From NCBI RefSeq assembly GCF_002288185.1, contig NZ_CP016776.1, forward strand, positions 620,001 through 684,000: DNA of 64,000 nucleotides, in the 5' to 3' direction. Below are positions 1-9,390 of this stretch, one piece after another. This DNA comes from Candidatus Planktophila vernalis (GTDB lineage: Bacteria; Actinomycetota; Actinomycetes; Nanopelagicales; Nanopelagicaceae). The stretch's first letter is position 1; each line of letters begins with the position of its first letter. The notes below the pieces were generated by a model that worked only from the letters and a program-made list of their open reading frames with translations, did not search any database and was not told the DNA's origin. Position numbers and translations under genes: made by a program.

Positions 1-602
1 CCGTCACATTTAATGATGAAAGCATTTTGATGGACGCTGTTGCTGCCGGAAATGGAGCAATTGTCACCTTGCCGCACTGTGGTAACTACGATCACGCAGC
101 AGCTTATTTCTGTGCTCGTGGAGCCAAGATTGTCACGGTTGCTGAGCATTTAAAGCCGGAGAAGTTGTTTAAGAAGTTCATGCAATATCGCTCAGATTTT
201 GGGATGGAATCACTGCCACTAGATGGTCGCGTGATTCCCACATTGATGCAGCGCATTAGAACAGGTTGCGTTATTGCATTAGCTGCCGATCGCGATCTCT
301 CCAAATCTGGAATAGATGTGAATTTCTTCGGTGGGCCAGCCAGAATGCCGGCAGGTCCTGCACTACTTGCAATTCGCACAGGTGCACCGTTAATTAGTGC
401 ATATGTTTCTTACACTCCAACTGGAATTCATATTGATTTCACTCGGATGCAAATACCAACCGAGGGAACAGAGACTCAGCGGGTTGCTGCACTCGTCCAG
501 AAAAGCGCCGATTTATTTGCAGAAGGTATTGCCAAGTACCCACAAGATTGGCACATGATGCAACGCATCTGGATTGATGGCGATTTCAAGGATCGTGACT
601 AA
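1..602 (+). CDS. patA: Phosphatidylinositol mannoside acyltransferase (PatA/LpxL-type), 5' end outside window
   Basis: The reading frame is open from base 3 back to the window edge, so only the C-terminal 199 residues are seen. The fragment carries the HX4D acyltransferase motif of the LpxL/HtrB family (H25 and D30 of the visible part, in HCGNYD), followed by a conserved FFGGPARMPAGPALLA-type segment. In Actinobacteria this family member acylates phosphatidylinositol mannosides at the inner face of the membrane, using acyl-CoA. The pimA gene follows with a 1-base TAATG overlap, which supports the PIM assignment over a lipid A role. An internal TTG/ATG near base 27-30 is not the true start because the frame continues upstream. 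Confidence 0.85.
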   Translation, partial: VTFNDESILMDAVAAGNGAIVTLPHCGNYDHAAAYFCARGAKIVTVAEHLKPEKLFKKFMQYRSDFGMESLPLDGRVIPTLMQRIRTGCVIALAADRDLSKSGIDVNFFGGPARMPAGPALLAIRTGAPLISAYVSYTPTGIHIDFTRMQIPTEGTETQRVAALVQKSADLFAEGIAKYPQDWHMMQRIWIDGDFKDRD

Positions 603-1786
603 TGCTTACTAAGAAACTCAAAATTGGAATTGTTTGCCCTTATGGTTGGGACACACCGGGCGGCGTGCAAAACCATGTGCGGGATTTAGCTGAGTTTCTC
701 ATCGCTGCTGGACATAAGGTTTCAGTCTTAGCACCAGCCATTGATGAGGAGCAATTACCTGACTATGTCGTAAGTGCAGGTAAGCCAATTTCTATTCCAT
801 ATAACGGCGCAGTTGCTCGTGTTCTATTCGGTCCAATTGCATATGCGCGTGTACGCCAATGGATTGGCAGCGGTGAGTTTGATCTATTGCATCTGCACGA
901 GCCAGCAATTCCATCAATCTCACTTCTTGCCTGCTGGGCAGCAGAAGGTCCAATGGTGGGAACTTTTCATGCTGCGGCAAAGCGACAGAAAGTAATTTTT
1001 GCTATCGGCCCGATTCTAGAACCTGCAATTGAGAAACTCTCAGCTCGTATCGCAGTATCAGAAGCTGCGCGCTTAACTCTTACCGATCACCTTGAAACTG
1101 ATGCAATAGTTGTTCCCAATGGAATTTATGCCAAGCGCTATTCGGCTGGTAATTTCCAGGAGAAATGGGCTGGAAACACCATTGGTTTTATTGGTCGCTT
1201 TGAGGAACCGCGTAAGGGTCTACAAGTACTTGTCGATGCACTTCCCATCATCGCTCGCTTTGCACCGGATGTGAAAGTGTTTGTTGCTGGCCCCGGAGAT
1301 CCAAAAGAGTTTGAAAAGGTAATTGACCCACAACTTCGTGATCGTTTCGAATTTCTAGGAAGAATTTCTGAACAGGAGAAAGCTGACTTTATGTCATCGG
1401 TCTCACTCTATGTTGCTCCCAACACGGGCGGTGAGTCATTTGGAATTATCTTGGCTGAGGCGTTAGCCGGTGGTGCATGCGTAGTTGCAAGTGATATTCC
1501 AGCATTTGATTCTCTGCTGGGAGGGGGAGAGTTTGGTGCTCTCTTTGAATCTGAGAATTCAACAGATTTAGCAAAGGTAATTATCGATCTATTGCGTGAT
1601 GAGAATAAGCGTAAAGAATTGGCTAGCGCCGGCAAAAAGCATGCACAAGTTTTTGATTGGGATGTAGTTGCTGAACAAATCTTTTCAATCTATGAAATGG
1701 CAATAGTCGGAGGCAAAGGGGTTTCTCTTAGCTCTGATGGACGTGCTTGGGGCCGATTCCTCTCAAGAGATGAGGAAAAGAAATGA
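602..1786 (+). CDS. pimA: Phosphatidylinositol alpha-mannosyltransferase PimA (GT4)
   Basis: This 394-residue GT-B glycosyltransferase should transfer mannose from GDP-mannose to phosphatidylinositol, the first step of PIM synthesis at the cytoplasmic membrane. The N-terminal Rossmann half has the PGGVQ loop (residues 19-23) that contacts the donor. The C-terminal half has GRFEEPRKGL near residue 198 and the EX7E element GESFGIILAE near 278-286. Length fits the PimA family. The start overlaps the stop of the acyltransferase (TAATG), and the next gene starts in an ATGA overlap, so the three genes are probably one transcript. The acyltransferase-PimA pairing is the usual actinobacterial order. 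Confidence 0.92.
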   Translation: MLTKKLKIGIVCPYGWDTPGGVQNHVRDLAEFLIAAGHKVSVLAPAIDEEQLPDYVVSAGKPISIPYNGAVARVLFGPIAYARVRQWIGSGEFDLLHLHEPAIPSISLLACWAAEGPMVGTFHAAAKRQKVIFAIGPILEPAIEKLSARIAVSEAARLTLTDHLETDAIVVPNGIYAKRYSAGNFQEKWAGNTIGFIGRFEEPRKGLQVLVDALPIIARFAPDVKVFVAGPGDPKEFEKVIDPQLRDRFEFLGRISEQEKADFMSSVSLYVAPNTGGESFGIILAEALAGGACVVASDIPAFDSLLGGGEFGALFESENSTDLAKVIIDLLRDENKRKELASAGKKHAQVFDWDVVAEQIFSIYEMAIVGGKGVSLSSDGRAWGRFLSRDEEKK

Positions 1787-2286
1787 AGGTTTTACTAGCC
1801 TCTGGATTTCTACTTTTAGTTGGTCTTTGGTACTTATCTTTCTCGGCTACCCGACTAGATCGCTTGCACCATAGAGTTGAAACTAGTTGGGCCAACCTTG
1901 ATGTCTTACTGCAAAAGAGAGCAGCAATAGCCCTTGAAATAGCACATAGTGATCTAGCCGATCCAGCATCATCAATGTTGTTAACTGGGGCTGCATATCA
2001 AGCACGAGATGCCAATGTTAAAAACAGATCTATGGCAGAGAGTGGTTTATCAGGAGCGCTAGGGTTGATTATTGCTGATGGATTGTCGCACGCCACAGAT
2101 TCAGAACAAGCCTTATTGCAAGAGCTATCTGCATTAACAGCCAAGATTCGTGTGGCCATTTCTATTCACACAGATGCAGTTTCATCGACCCAGATGGTGC
2201 GCAATAAGTTTGTCGTAAAGACGTTTCGATTGGCTGGTACCGCCCCGCTTCCCGTTACCTATGAGTTTGAATCAGATGTTCTTTAA
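1783..2286 (+). CDS. LemA-like membrane-anchored protein
   Basis: This 167-residue protein has one N-terminal hydrophobic segment (about residues 2-20) and a mostly helical body. The stretch around residues 26-46, with RLHHRVETSWANLDVLLQKR, resembles the LemA-family core in which an N-anchored helical bundle faces outwards. It starts in an ATGA overlap with pimA and ends inside the 5' part of the DUF3048 gene, so it is tightly co-transcribed. Similar short anchored proteins follow pimA in other actinobacteria. LemA proteins have no settled biochemical role, so none is assigned. The family call rests on recognition of the motif, not on a search. Confidence 0.6.
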   Translation: MKVLLASGFLLLVGLWYLSFSATRLDRLHHRVETSWANLDVLLQKRAAIALEIAHSDLADPASSMLLTGAAYQARDANVKNRSMAESGLSGALGLIIADGLSHATDSEQALLQELSALTAKIRVAISIHTDAVSSTQMVRNKFVVKTFRLAGTAPLPVTYEFESDVL

Positions 2287-3283
2287 GCGCTTAACACTTG
2301 TATGTGCAGCACTCCTCGCACTTCTGGCTGGGTGTTCAGCTATTTCAGATCTACTGCCGAAATCAGCCGAGCGCAATGTGCTCAGCGGAAGAGAGGGCAC
2401 GAACGGCCCAGTTCTTGCAGTCAAAATCGATGATACAAATGCTGCGCATCCACAAATTGGTTTAGAGGATGCAGATGTTGTCTACATCGAACAAGTTGAA
2501 GGTGGTCTAACTCGCCTTGCAGCAATCTTTTCATCTGTTATTCCAGAGCGCGTGGGACCTGTACGAAGTGCACGAATTTCTGACATAGATATTTTGAGTC
2601 AATATGGTCGTGTTGCATTTGCCTATAGCGGTGCACAGAAGAAGCTGTTGCCGGTTATAGATGCATCGAATCTGCAAAATCTTGGGGCACAAGCACAGCC
2701 TCCTTCTATCTACACAACTGATCCCAATCGAGTTGCACCTGTTGCGATGGTTTTACGGGCAGATCTATTGATGGCCAAGGTAATTGAGAAGAATTATCAA
2801 ATCACTTCAGCAAATAATGTTGGTTGGAGCTTTGGTGATGCACCCGAAGGTGGCAAGCCAACTCAATCTGTGATCATGTATTGGCCAGCGGCTCGATATA
2901 GCGCCGAATGGTCAGAAACTGAGTCTCGTTGGTTACTCTCACATAACTCAAAGAGTAATCTCGCAGAATCAGGAATAGTTCTTGGCCCAACAACTTTGGT
3001 CATTCAGATGGTTTCAATTACTGACTCTGAATACAAAGACAAAATCGGGGGAGTAACCCCGCTTTCACAAACAGTTGGTAGTGGCCGCGGATTTATTTTG
3101 CGTGATGGAAAAAGCTATGCGGCCCTATGGAATCGCGCATCTGAGGGCGTCGGAACTACGTGGACATTGCGTGATGCAAGCGAAATAAAGTTTGCCCCAG
3201 GCCAAATTTGGGTTGCTTTGACCGATAAGGAGCCTGATTTCACCTATTTATCTGCGAGCGCGAAGGCGACAAAGACAAAGTAG
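2276..3283 (+). CDS. DUF3048 domain lipoprotein
   Basis: With the start at 2276 the protein has 335 residues and begins with a lysine/arginine, a hydrophobic run and the lipobox LLAGC, so Cys20 would be lipidated and the protein exported and membrane-anchored. The body contains PVLAVKIDDTNAAHPQIGLEDADVVY and later ERVGPVRSARISDID, typical of DUF3048 (YerB-like) proteins. The function of the family is unknown. An in-frame ATG at 2261 would add five residues; 2276 gives the more canonical signal peptide and shorter overlap (11 bases) with the LemA-like gene. It is the last gene of the pimA-linked cluster before pdxS. Confidence 0.8.
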   Translation: MFFKRLTLVCAALLALLAGCSAISDLLPKSAERNVLSGREGTNGPVLAVKIDDTNAAHPQIGLEDADVVYIEQVEGGLTRLAAIFSSVIPERVGPVRSARISDIDILSQYGRVAFAYSGAQKKLLPVIDASNLQNLGAQAQPPSIYTTDPNRVAPVAMVLRADLLMAKVIEKNYQITSANNVGWSFGDAPEGGKPTQSVIMYWPAARYSAEWSETESRWLLSHNSKSNLAESGIVLGPTTLVIQMVSITDSEYKDKIGGVTPLSQTVGSGRGFILRDGKSYAALWNRASEGVGTTWTLRDASEIKFAPGQIWVALTDKEPDFTYLSASAKATKTK

Positions 3284-3321
3284 GATGTTCCCCTACACAG
3301 GCGAAGGTGAGTAAAGAGTAA

Positions 3322-4209
3322 ATGTCAGAAGTAAAAGGCACAGGTCGAGTTAAGCGCGGTATGGCAGAGATGCTCAAGGGCGGCGTCATTATGGATGTCG
3401 TTAACGCTGAGCAGGCAAAGATTGCCGAAGATGCTGGCGCAGTTGCAGTTATGGCGCTAGAGCGCGTACCTGCAGATATCCGTGCTCAAGGCGGAGTAGC
3501 TCGTATGTCTGATCCTGACATGATCGAAAAGATTCAAGCATCAGTCTCAATCCCTGTTATGGCTAAAGCACGTATTGGCCACTTTGTTGAAGCTAAAGTT
3601 TTGCAATCTCTGGGTGTGGATTACATCGATGAGTCAGAAGTTCTTACTCCTGCAGATTATGAAAACCACATCGATAAGTGGGACTTCACAGTTCCATTCG
3701 TGTGCGGTGCTACAAATCTAGGAGAAGCGCTTCGCCGCATTAATGAAGGCGCAGCAATGATTCGCTCTAAAGGTGAAGCTGGCACAGGCGATGTTTCAAA
3801 TGCAATGCAACATATGCGCAAGATTGGCGGAGAAATTCGTCGCCTATCTTCAATGCGCGAAGATGAACTCTATGTTGCAGCTAAAGAACTCCAAGCGCCT
3901 TATGAATTAGTTAAGGAAGTAGCACAAAGCGGCAAGCTTCCAGTTGTTCTCTTCACCGCTGGTGGCATTGCAACTCCAGCAGATGCTGCGTTAATGATGG
4001 CAATGGGCGCAGATGGCGTCTTTATTGGCTCAGGTATTTTCAAATCTGGAAATCCAGCACAGCGCGCAGCTGCATGTGTGAAGGCAACAACGTTTTGGCA
4101 AGATGCCAAGGTTGTCGCTGATGCATCACGTGGTCTTGGAGAGGCGATGGTTGGTATTAACGTTGCAGATCTTCCAGCCCCACACCGTCTTGCCGATCGC
4201 GGCTGGTAG
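3322..4209 (+). CDS. pdxS: Pyridoxal 5'-phosphate synthase, lyase subunit PdxS
   Basis: PdxS condenses ribose 5-phosphate, glyceraldehyde 3-phosphate and ammonia into pyridoxal 5'-phosphate. The 295-residue sequence is a standard (beta/alpha)8 barrel length and keeps the key residues: D25 in IMDVVN, the Schiff-base lysine K82 in VMAKARIGH and the second lysine K150 in [10 protein letters not shown]. The conserved phosphate-binding [13 protein letters not shown] is near residue 211. The glutaminase partner pdxT starts 12 bases downstream, so ammonia is supplied by the complex. A short purine-rich tract precedes the ATG. A TAGGAT hexamer at 3282-3287 could act as a -10 element for this pair. 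Confidence 0.96.
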   Translation: MSEVKGTGRVKRGMAEMLKGGVIMDVVNAEQAKIAEDAGAVAVMALERVPADIRAQGGVARMSDPDMIEKIQASVSIPVMAKARIGHFVEAKVLQSLGVDYIDESEVLTPADYENHIDKWDFTVPFVCGATNLGEALRRINEGAAMIRSKGEAGTGDVSNAMQHMRKIGGEIRRLSSMREDELYVAAKELQAPYELVKEVAQSGKLPVVLFTAGGIATPADAALMMAMGADGVFIGSGIFKSGNPAQRAAACVKATTFWQDAKVVADASRGLGEAMVGINVADLPAPHRLADRGW

Positions 4210-4221
4210 TTCTCTTCGCTC

Positions 4222-4818
4222 ATGAAGGTCGGAGTTCTCTCACTCCAGGGTGATGTTCGCGAGCACGTGAGTGCATTGATCGCCTGCGGGATTAATCCCG
4301 TTGAAGTGCGCAGAGAGTCTGAGTTAGCAGAAGTTGATGCCCTTGTTTTGCCTGGGGGAGAGTCAACAACTATTGCTCAGCTCTCTGAAATCTTTGGCAT
4401 CTTTGAACCAATAAAGCAACGAATAGCTGCAGGTATGCCGGTCTATGGCTCGTGTGCGGGAATGATTTTGCTTGCAGATCAAATCTTGGATGCCAAGCAA
4501 GGACAAAAAACTTTTGGTGGATTAGATATCACTGTTCGCCGCAATGCTTTTGGTCGCCAAGTAGATTCATTTGAAACAGATATCTCTTTTGATGATGGCT
4601 CCAGTGAATTGATTAAGGCGGTATTTATCCGCGCTCCGTGGGTGGAAAAAGTAGGGGCTGGCATCACGGTTCTAGCCTCTGTGGATTCACACCCTGTGGC
4701 TGTGCGCTCTGCGACTCTTCTGGCCACATCTTTTCATCCAGAACTAACGGCAGATCATCGAATCCACCGTTACTTTATTGAGGAAGTGGCAAAGCCTGCA
4801 TTAGAGAAGGTAAAGTAA
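4222..4818 (+). CDS. pdxT: Pyridoxal 5'-phosphate synthase, glutaminase subunit PdxT
   Basis: PdxT is the class I glutamine amidotransferase that feeds ammonia to PdxS. The 198-residue sequence begins with the family N-terminus VGVLSLQGDVREH, has the oxyanion-region GGESTTI at 45-51, the nucleophile C78 in GSCAGM and the His-Glu pair H172/E174 in FHPEL, completing the catalytic triad. The gene follows pdxS by 12 bases and precedes yebC, the same order as in mycobacteria and streptomycetes. All catalytic residues are present, so the enzyme should be active. Confidence 0.96.
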   Translation: MKVGVLSLQGDVREHVSALIACGINPVEVRRESELAEVDALVLPGGESTTIAQLSEIFGIFEPIKQRIAAGMPVYGSCAGMILLADQILDAKQGQKTFGGLDITVRRNAFGRQVDSFETDISFDDGSSELIKAVFIRAPWVEKVGAGITVLASVDSHPVAVRSATLLATSFHPELTADHRIHRYFIEEVAKPALEKVK

Positions 4819-4857
4819 GTTTCATAATCAGCGTTAATGAGATTGAAGGTGTAAGCC

Positions 4858-5610
4858 ATGTCCGGCCATTCCAAGTGGGCGACGACCAAGCATAAGAAGG
4901 CGATTATCGATAGTCGCCGTGCAAAGGTTTTTGCAAAGCAGATTCGCGCAATTGAAGTTGCAGCACGCAATGGCGGCGCTGACATGGAAGGCAATCCAAC
5001 TTTATTCGACGCAGTTATAAAGGCTAAGAAATCTTCTATGCCAGCAGATAACATCGATCGCGCAATCAAACGTGGTGCGGGTTTAGAAGCTGGTGCCAAA
5101 GACTGGATCACGATTATGTATGAGGGCTATGGCCCAAGCGGTGTGGCAATCATGATTGAGTGTCTATCTGATAACCGCAACCGTTCTGCCTCTGAAATCA
5201 AAGTTGCAGTTACTCGCAACGGCGGATCTATGGCAGATCTTGGTTCAGTTTCATATCTTTTCAATCGCAAGGGTGTCATCATCGTTAACAAGGTCGATGG
5301 ATTAACTGAGGACCGAGTTCTTGAAGCAGTTCTAGATGCTGGCGCTGAACAAGTAAATGATTTAGGTGAATCTTTTGAAGTGGTGTGTGAGCCAGTTGAT
5401 TTGGTTCAAGTTCGTACTGCTTTGCAGAGCGCTGGAATTGACTATGAATCAGCTGACTCTTCATTTCTGCCATCAATGTCGATCCCACTAGATGCTGATG
5501 GGGCCAAGAAGGTATTTGAACTTATCGATGCGATTGAAGAGCTCGATGATGTGCAAAACGTCTATAGCAACTTCGATGTTTCAGATGAGGTTATGGCGAG
5601 CCTGGAATAA
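4858..5610 (+). CDS. YebC/PmpR family (TACO1) regulatory or translation-associated protein
   Basis: The 250-residue protein starts with [14 protein letters not shown], the signature N-terminus of the YebC/TACO1 family, and runs through the usual three domains, including [18 protein letters not shown] in the middle. The family has been described both as DNA-binding regulators and as factors that help ribosomes translate difficult sequences, so the exact role here is open. It lies between pdxT and ruvC, the widespread actinobacterial arrangement. AAGGTG about 10 bases before the ATG is a plausible ribosome-binding site. Confidence 0.92.
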   Translation: MSGHSKWATTKHKKAIIDSRRAKVFAKQIRAIEVAARNGGADMEGNPTLFDAVIKAKKSSMPADNIDRAIKRGAGLEAGAKDWITIMYEGYGPSGVAIMIECLSDNRNRSASEIKVAVTRNGGSMADLGSVSYLFNRKGVIIVNKVDGLTEDRVLEAVLDAGAEQVNDLGESFEVVCEPVDLVQVRTALQSAGIDYESADSSFLPSMSIPLDADGAKKVFELIDAIEELDDVQNVYSNFDVSDEVMASLE

Positions 5611-5629
5611 GTTCGTCACAGGTAAGGCC

Positions 5630-5635
5630 TAGGCT
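5630..5635 (+). promoter_or_regulatory. Candidate -10 element (TAGGCT) for ruvCAB
   Basis: TAGGCT fits the actinobacterial TANNNT -10 pattern and is identical to the hexamer in front of rpe. It lies in the short gap after yebC. A start about 7 bases downstream would leave a leader of roughly 30 bases that includes AGAGGA at 5655-5660. No convincing -35 element is seen. Confidence 0.4.
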
Positions 5636-5673
5636 AGAAACCTTGAACTTCGTCAGAGGAAATGGTGGCCACA

Positions 5674-6210
5674 ATGCGCGTACTAGGAATTGATCCTGGT
5701 CTAACGCGCTGCGGTATTGGAATCGTTGAAGGTAGCCCTGGATCTCCACTCAAGATGGTCGGAGTGGGCGTTGTCATGACACCTGCGGATATGGCACTAG
5801 AAAATCGCCTCCTTGAAATTGATAAAGGTTTAAACGAATGGATTGCTCTCTGGAATCCAGATGTAATCGCCGTAGAGCGAGTCTTTGCACAACACAACGT
5901 GAGAACAGTTATGGGCACCGGACAAGCTGCAGGAATTGCATTACTCATTGCTGCTAAAGCTGGAATTCCAGTCATGATGCACACACCTAGTGAAGTAAAG
6001 GCGGCAGTCTCAGGTTCAGGCCGAGCAAATAAGGCACAAGTAGCGCAGATGGTTCAAAAGATTCTCAACTTGGATTCAATCCCAAAGCCAGTAGATGCAA
6101 CTGATGCACTCGCACTTGCCATTTGTAATATTTGGCGAGGTGGATCAACTGACAGAATTAATCAAGCAGTAGAGGCTGAGAAGTCCCGTCTTAGAAAACT
6201 GCGTGGCTAA
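5674..6210 (+). CDS. ruvC: Holliday junction endonuclease RuvC
   Basis: RuvC cuts Holliday junctions symmetrically within the RuvABC complex. From the ATG at 5674 the protein has 178 residues and starts MRVLGIDPGLTRCG, the usual family N-terminus with the first catalytic aspartate at D7. Other acidic active-site positions are seen in AVERVFAQHN and PVDATDALALA. Starts at 5662 (ATG) and 5665 (GTG) are also in frame and closer to the AGAGGA at 5655-5660, so the true start is uncertain by up to four residues. ruvA follows directly at the stop codon and ruvB overlaps ruvA, making a compact ruvCAB operon. Confidence 0.95.
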   Translation: MRVLGIDPGLTRCGIGIVEGSPGSPLKMVGVGVVMTPADMALENRLLEIDKGLNEWIALWNPDVIAVERVFAQHNVRTVMGTGQAAGIALLIAAKAGIPVMMHTPSEVKAAVSGSGRANKAQVAQMVQKILNLDSIPKPVDATDALALAICNIWRGGSTDRINQAVEAEKSRLRKLRG

Positions 6211-6825
6211 ATGATTTCAACAGTTACCGGAACTATTCGCTCTCTTTCAATGGATAAGTTAGTCATTGAAGTCGGGGGAGTGGGCTTGAGTGTTTTGATT
6301 AATCCACCAACAAGTGCAGGGCTAACTCTTGGTTCCCAGTCCACTCTCTATACATCCCTTGTTGTGCGCGAGGACTCACTGACTTTGTTTGGCTTTTTAA
6401 CTGAAGAGGTACGCAATCTTTTCGAACTTGTGCAAACGGTTTCTGGAGTGGGACCAAAAGTAGCTCTCTCAATCATGGGCGCATTAACCCCTGAAGATTT
6501 AGCTCGCGCAATTTCTCAAGAAGATACTTCTGCAATTGAGCGCGTTCCAGGTATTGGTAAAAAGGGTGCACAGCGCATGATTTTGGAGTTGAAGGGCAAA
6601 CTCAGCGATCTCTCATCGAGTGCAACATATAAAGGACATCAACCGCCATGGCGTGAGCAACTGCTCAGTGCCCTTGTTTCTCTTGGTTTTTCTCCCAAGG
6701 AATCAGATTCTGCAATTAGTTATGTGGTTAATGATTTACATGGCAACGACCAAGATCCAGCCAGCATGGAGTTAAGTGAGCTTTTGAAGTTAGCGCTAGC
6801 AAGTGGAAAGAGTTCACGTGGCTGA
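6211..6825 (+). CDS. ruvA: Holliday junction branch migration protein RuvA
   Basis: RuvA binds the four-way junction and loads the RuvB motors. The 204-residue protein has the N-terminal OB-fold ([12 protein letters not shown]), two helix-hairpin-helix elements ([12 protein letters not shown] and [15 protein letters not shown]) and the C-terminal helical domain that contacts RuvB. The start codon follows the ruvC stop with no gap, suggesting coupled translation, and the gene ends overlapping ruvB. Confidence 0.96.
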   Translation: MISTVTGTIRSLSMDKLVIEVGGVGLSVLINPPTSAGLTLGSQSTLYTSLVVREDSLTLFGFLTEEVRNLFELVQTVSGVGPKVALSIMGALTPEDLARAISQEDTSAIERVPGIGKKGAQRMILELKGKLSDLSSSATYKGHQPPWREQLLSALVSLGFSPKESDSAISYVVNDLHGNDQDPASMELSELLKLALASGKSSRG

Positions 6826-7864
6826 TAATCAAGAGCGTTTAGTGGGCTCAAACATCAAGGGAGAGGAGTCGGCGTTAGAACAAGCCCTTCGCCCCAAAAC
6901 ACTAAAAGATTTCATTGGGCAACACCGTGTGCGCGAGCAGATAGATGTTTTGTTAACTGCTGCGCGCCATCGAAACACGCCTGCAGATCACATCTTGCTT
7001 TCTGGGCCTCCGGGACTTGGGAAAACAACGTTGGCATTAATTCTGGCAAGTGAGATGCAAGCACCCATTCGCATAACTAGTGGTCCTGCAATTACACATG
7101 CCGGTGATTTAGCTGCAATTCTCTCTTCTTTAGTTGAAGGAGAGATTCTTTTCTTAGATGAAATTCACCGACTGCCACGACCTGCTGAAGAGCTTCTCTA
7201 TCTAGCGATGGAGGACTTTAGAGTCGATGTTGTAGTCGGCAAAGGTCCCGGGGCCACAGCTATTCCATTACAACTTCCACATTTCACGCTAGTAGGCGCA
7301 ACAACACGTGCTGGTCTATTGCCTGGTCCACTTCGTGATCGTTTCGGCTTCACCGCGCATTTAGATTTCTATGATGATAAAGAGTTAGCGCAAGTGATTT
7401 TAAGAAGTGCTGCATTGCTGGAGATAGATATTCATACCGATGCAATCACTGAAATCTCAGGCCGATCCCGCGGCACACCACGTATTGCCAATCGTTTGCT
7501 ACGTCGTGTTCGCGACTATGCCCAAGTTAAAGCCAGCCCTTCCATTTCATTAGCCGATGCAAAGGCTGCACTAGAGATGTATGAAGTAGATGAGATGGGC
7601 TTAGATCGACTCGATCGTGGGGTCTTGGTGGCATTGGTCGAGCGCTTTAATGGCGGGCCAGTGGGTCTATCAACCTTGGCTATTGCGGTGGGTGAAGAGA
7701 TAGAAACAGTTGAATCTGTTGCAGAGCCGTTCCTAGTTCGAAACGGCCTTATGGCCAGAACATCTAGGGGAAGAGTTGCAACAGCTGCTGGTTTTGCTCA
7801 TATAGGACGAACACCACCCGCTCAATTTGCCTCGCTTTTCGACACACCAGCACCTGACGCCTAG
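6818..7864 (+). CDS. ruvB: Holliday junction branch migration ATPase RuvB
   Basis: RuvB is the hexameric AAA+ motor that drives branch migration. It shows Walker [10 protein letters not shown], Walker B FLDEIH, sensor 1 GATTRAG, the arginine finger region LRDRFG and a C-terminal winged helix ending in [11 protein letters not shown] place the start at the GTG at 6818 (348 residues) because GGAAAG at 6805-6810 sits 7 bases before it and it overlaps the ruvA stop by 8 bases; an upstream GTG at 6803 would add five residues. The gene closes the ruvCAB operon. Confidence 0.96.
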   Translation: MADNQERLVGSNIKGEESALEQALRPKTLKDFIGQHRVREQIDVLLTAARHRNTPADHILLSGPPGLGKTTLALILASEMQAPIRITSGPAITHAGDLAAILSSLVEGEILFLDEIHRLPRPAEELLYLAMEDFRVDVVVGKGPGATAIPLQLPHFTLVGATTRAGLLPGPLRDRFGFTAHLDFYDDKELAQVILRSAALLEIDIHTDAITEISGRSRGTPRIANRLLRRVRDYAQVKASPSISLADAKAALEMYEVDEMGLDRLDRGVLVALVERFNGGPVGLSTLAIAVGEEIETVESVAEPFLVRNGLMARTSRGRVATAAGFAHIGRTPPAQFASLFDTPAPDA

Positions 7865-7867
7865 ACT
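7862..7867 (+). promoter_or_regulatory. Candidate -10 element (TAGACT) for secDF
   Basis: TAGACT overlaps the ruvB stop codon and ends 8 bases before the secD ATG. A transcript from it would have at most a few leader bases. The hexamer is the same as those before def and the YczE-like gene. Confidence 0.45.
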
Positions 7868-7875
7868 CTGCACCT

Positions 7876-9387
7876 ATGTCTACAACTACTAAACCAGTAA
7901 AGACGACTGCCCGCCCAGCGCGTTCATTGGCAATCCTGGCCCTAGTGCTCATCGCACTTACCGGTCTTGTGTTTGTCCAAGGCGCTACGCAAGTACGTCT
8001 AGGTCTTGATCTTCGAGGTGGAACCTCTGTCACTCTTCAACCGCGTATTGCAGCGGGTGAAAGTGGAAAAGTTACGAATGAAGCAATCGACCAAGCAGTC
8101 TCCATCATCCGCCAACGCGTTAACTCACTCGGTGTTGCCGAGTCTGAAGTAGCTGCGCAAGGAAGTGGCACCAGTCGACAGATTGTTATCTCTGTTCCTG
8201 GAGATACTGGACGTCGCGTTGTTGAATTAGTTGGACAAACTGCAGAGCTGCGATTCCGTCAGGTATTGGCAACTGCAGGATCAACTGGTGCAGCAGATCC
8301 TGCTGCAACTCCAGCAACTGGTGTGAGCGAAGAGATTAATGCAAAGTTTGCAGCTCTCGATTGCACGAAGCCTGAAAATCTTCAAGGCTCCGGAGCCGAT
8401 GCAGAGGGTGACACCATCGTTGCCTGTGATCGCGCTGGCTTTACAAAATATATTTTGGCCCCAGCTGAAGTTCTAGGTCGTCAGATTTCAGAGGCTTCTG
8501 CAGGACTTGATGCTCAAAGCGGTAGTGCTTGGTATGTAAGCCTTACATTTAACGGAGAAGGCACAGCAGCATTTGGTGCAATCACTTCACGCGTTACTTC
8601 ATTAGCTGCGCCCCTTAACCAAGTAGCAATCGTGCTCGATGGTCTGGTTGTGTCTGCACCAAGAATTAATGAAGCGATTCCATCAGGTACTGCTCAAATT
8701 ACAGGCAGCTTTACACAGCTGGAAGCTCAAGATCTTGCCAACGTTCTTAAGTACGGTGCGCTACCTCTTGCTTTTGATCGTGGTGAAGTTCAGCAGGTTT
8801 CTCCGACTCTTGGTGCTGATCAGCTCAGCGCTGGTCTTCTTGCCGGAGGACTTGGTCTTGGACTTGTTCTTCTTTATTCACTTCTGTATTACCGAGGTCT
8901 TGGACTAGTAACTGTTGGCTCACTAGCAGTTGCAGCCTCTCTTGTTTATCTCATGTTCTTACTTCTTGGTGAGTGGATTGGATTCACGTTAACTCTGGCT
9001 GGTATCGCAGGTGCGATTGTGGCTATTGGTGTTACCGCTGACTCATTTATTATTTACTTCGAGCGTATTCGAGATGAAATTAGAGAAGGACGTTCACTTC
9101 GAACCGCTGTTGAGACCGGTTGGAGTAGAGCACGCCGAACAATTTTGGTAGCCGACTTTGTTTCAATTATCGCCGCTGTCTTACTGTATTTCTTTGCAGT
9201 AGGTGGTGTTCGAGGATTCGCATTTACTTTAGGTTTAACAACACTTGTTGACTTAATTGTCGTCTTTGTCTTCACAAAGCCAATGGTGACGATCCTTGCA
9301 AAGATGAATTTCTTTGCATCAGGTCATCCATTGTCCGGACTATCGGCCAAGAGCACTGGAACATTGCCAGTAGCAAAGGAGGCATAA
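7876..9387 (+). CDS. secD: Protein translocase subunit SecD
   Basis: SecD and SecF form the proton-driven accessory complex that helps release exported proteins from SecYEG. This 503-residue SecD has an N-terminal membrane helix (about residues 18-36), the conserved GLDLRGG just after it, a large extracytoplasmic domain and a C-terminal block of five predicted helices with GVTADSFIIYFERIRDE near the fourth. An Ala/Pro/Thr-rich loop near residues 135-150 looks like a lineage-specific insert. secF starts 3 bases after the stop. In many actinobacteria apt lies between secF and rel, but here apt is near 58.5 kb. Confidence 0.95.
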   Translation: MSTTTKPVKTTARPARSLAILALVLIALTGLVFVQGATQVRLGLDLRGGTSVTLQPRIAAGESGKVTNEAIDQAVSIIRQRVNSLGVAESEVAAQGSGTSRQIVISVPGDTGRRVVELVGQTAELRFRQVLATAGSTGAADPAATPATGVSEEINAKFAALDCTKPENLQGSGADAEGDTIVACDRAGFTKYILAPAEVLGRQISEASAGLDAQSGSAWYVSLTFNGEGTAAFGAITSRVTSLAAPLNQVAIVLDGLVVSAPRINEAIPSGTAQITGSFTQLEAQDLANVLKYGALPLAFDRGEVQQVSPTLGADQLSAGLLAGGLGLGLVLLYSLLYYRGLGLVTVGSLAVAASLVYLMFLLLGEWIGFTLTLAGIAGAIVAIGVTADSFIIYFERIRDEIREGRSLRTAVETGWSRARRTILVADFVSIIAAVLLYFFAVGGVRGFAFTLGLTTLVDLIVVFVFTKPMVTILAKMNFFASGHPLSGLSAKSTGTLPVAKEA

Positions 9388-9390
9388 GAA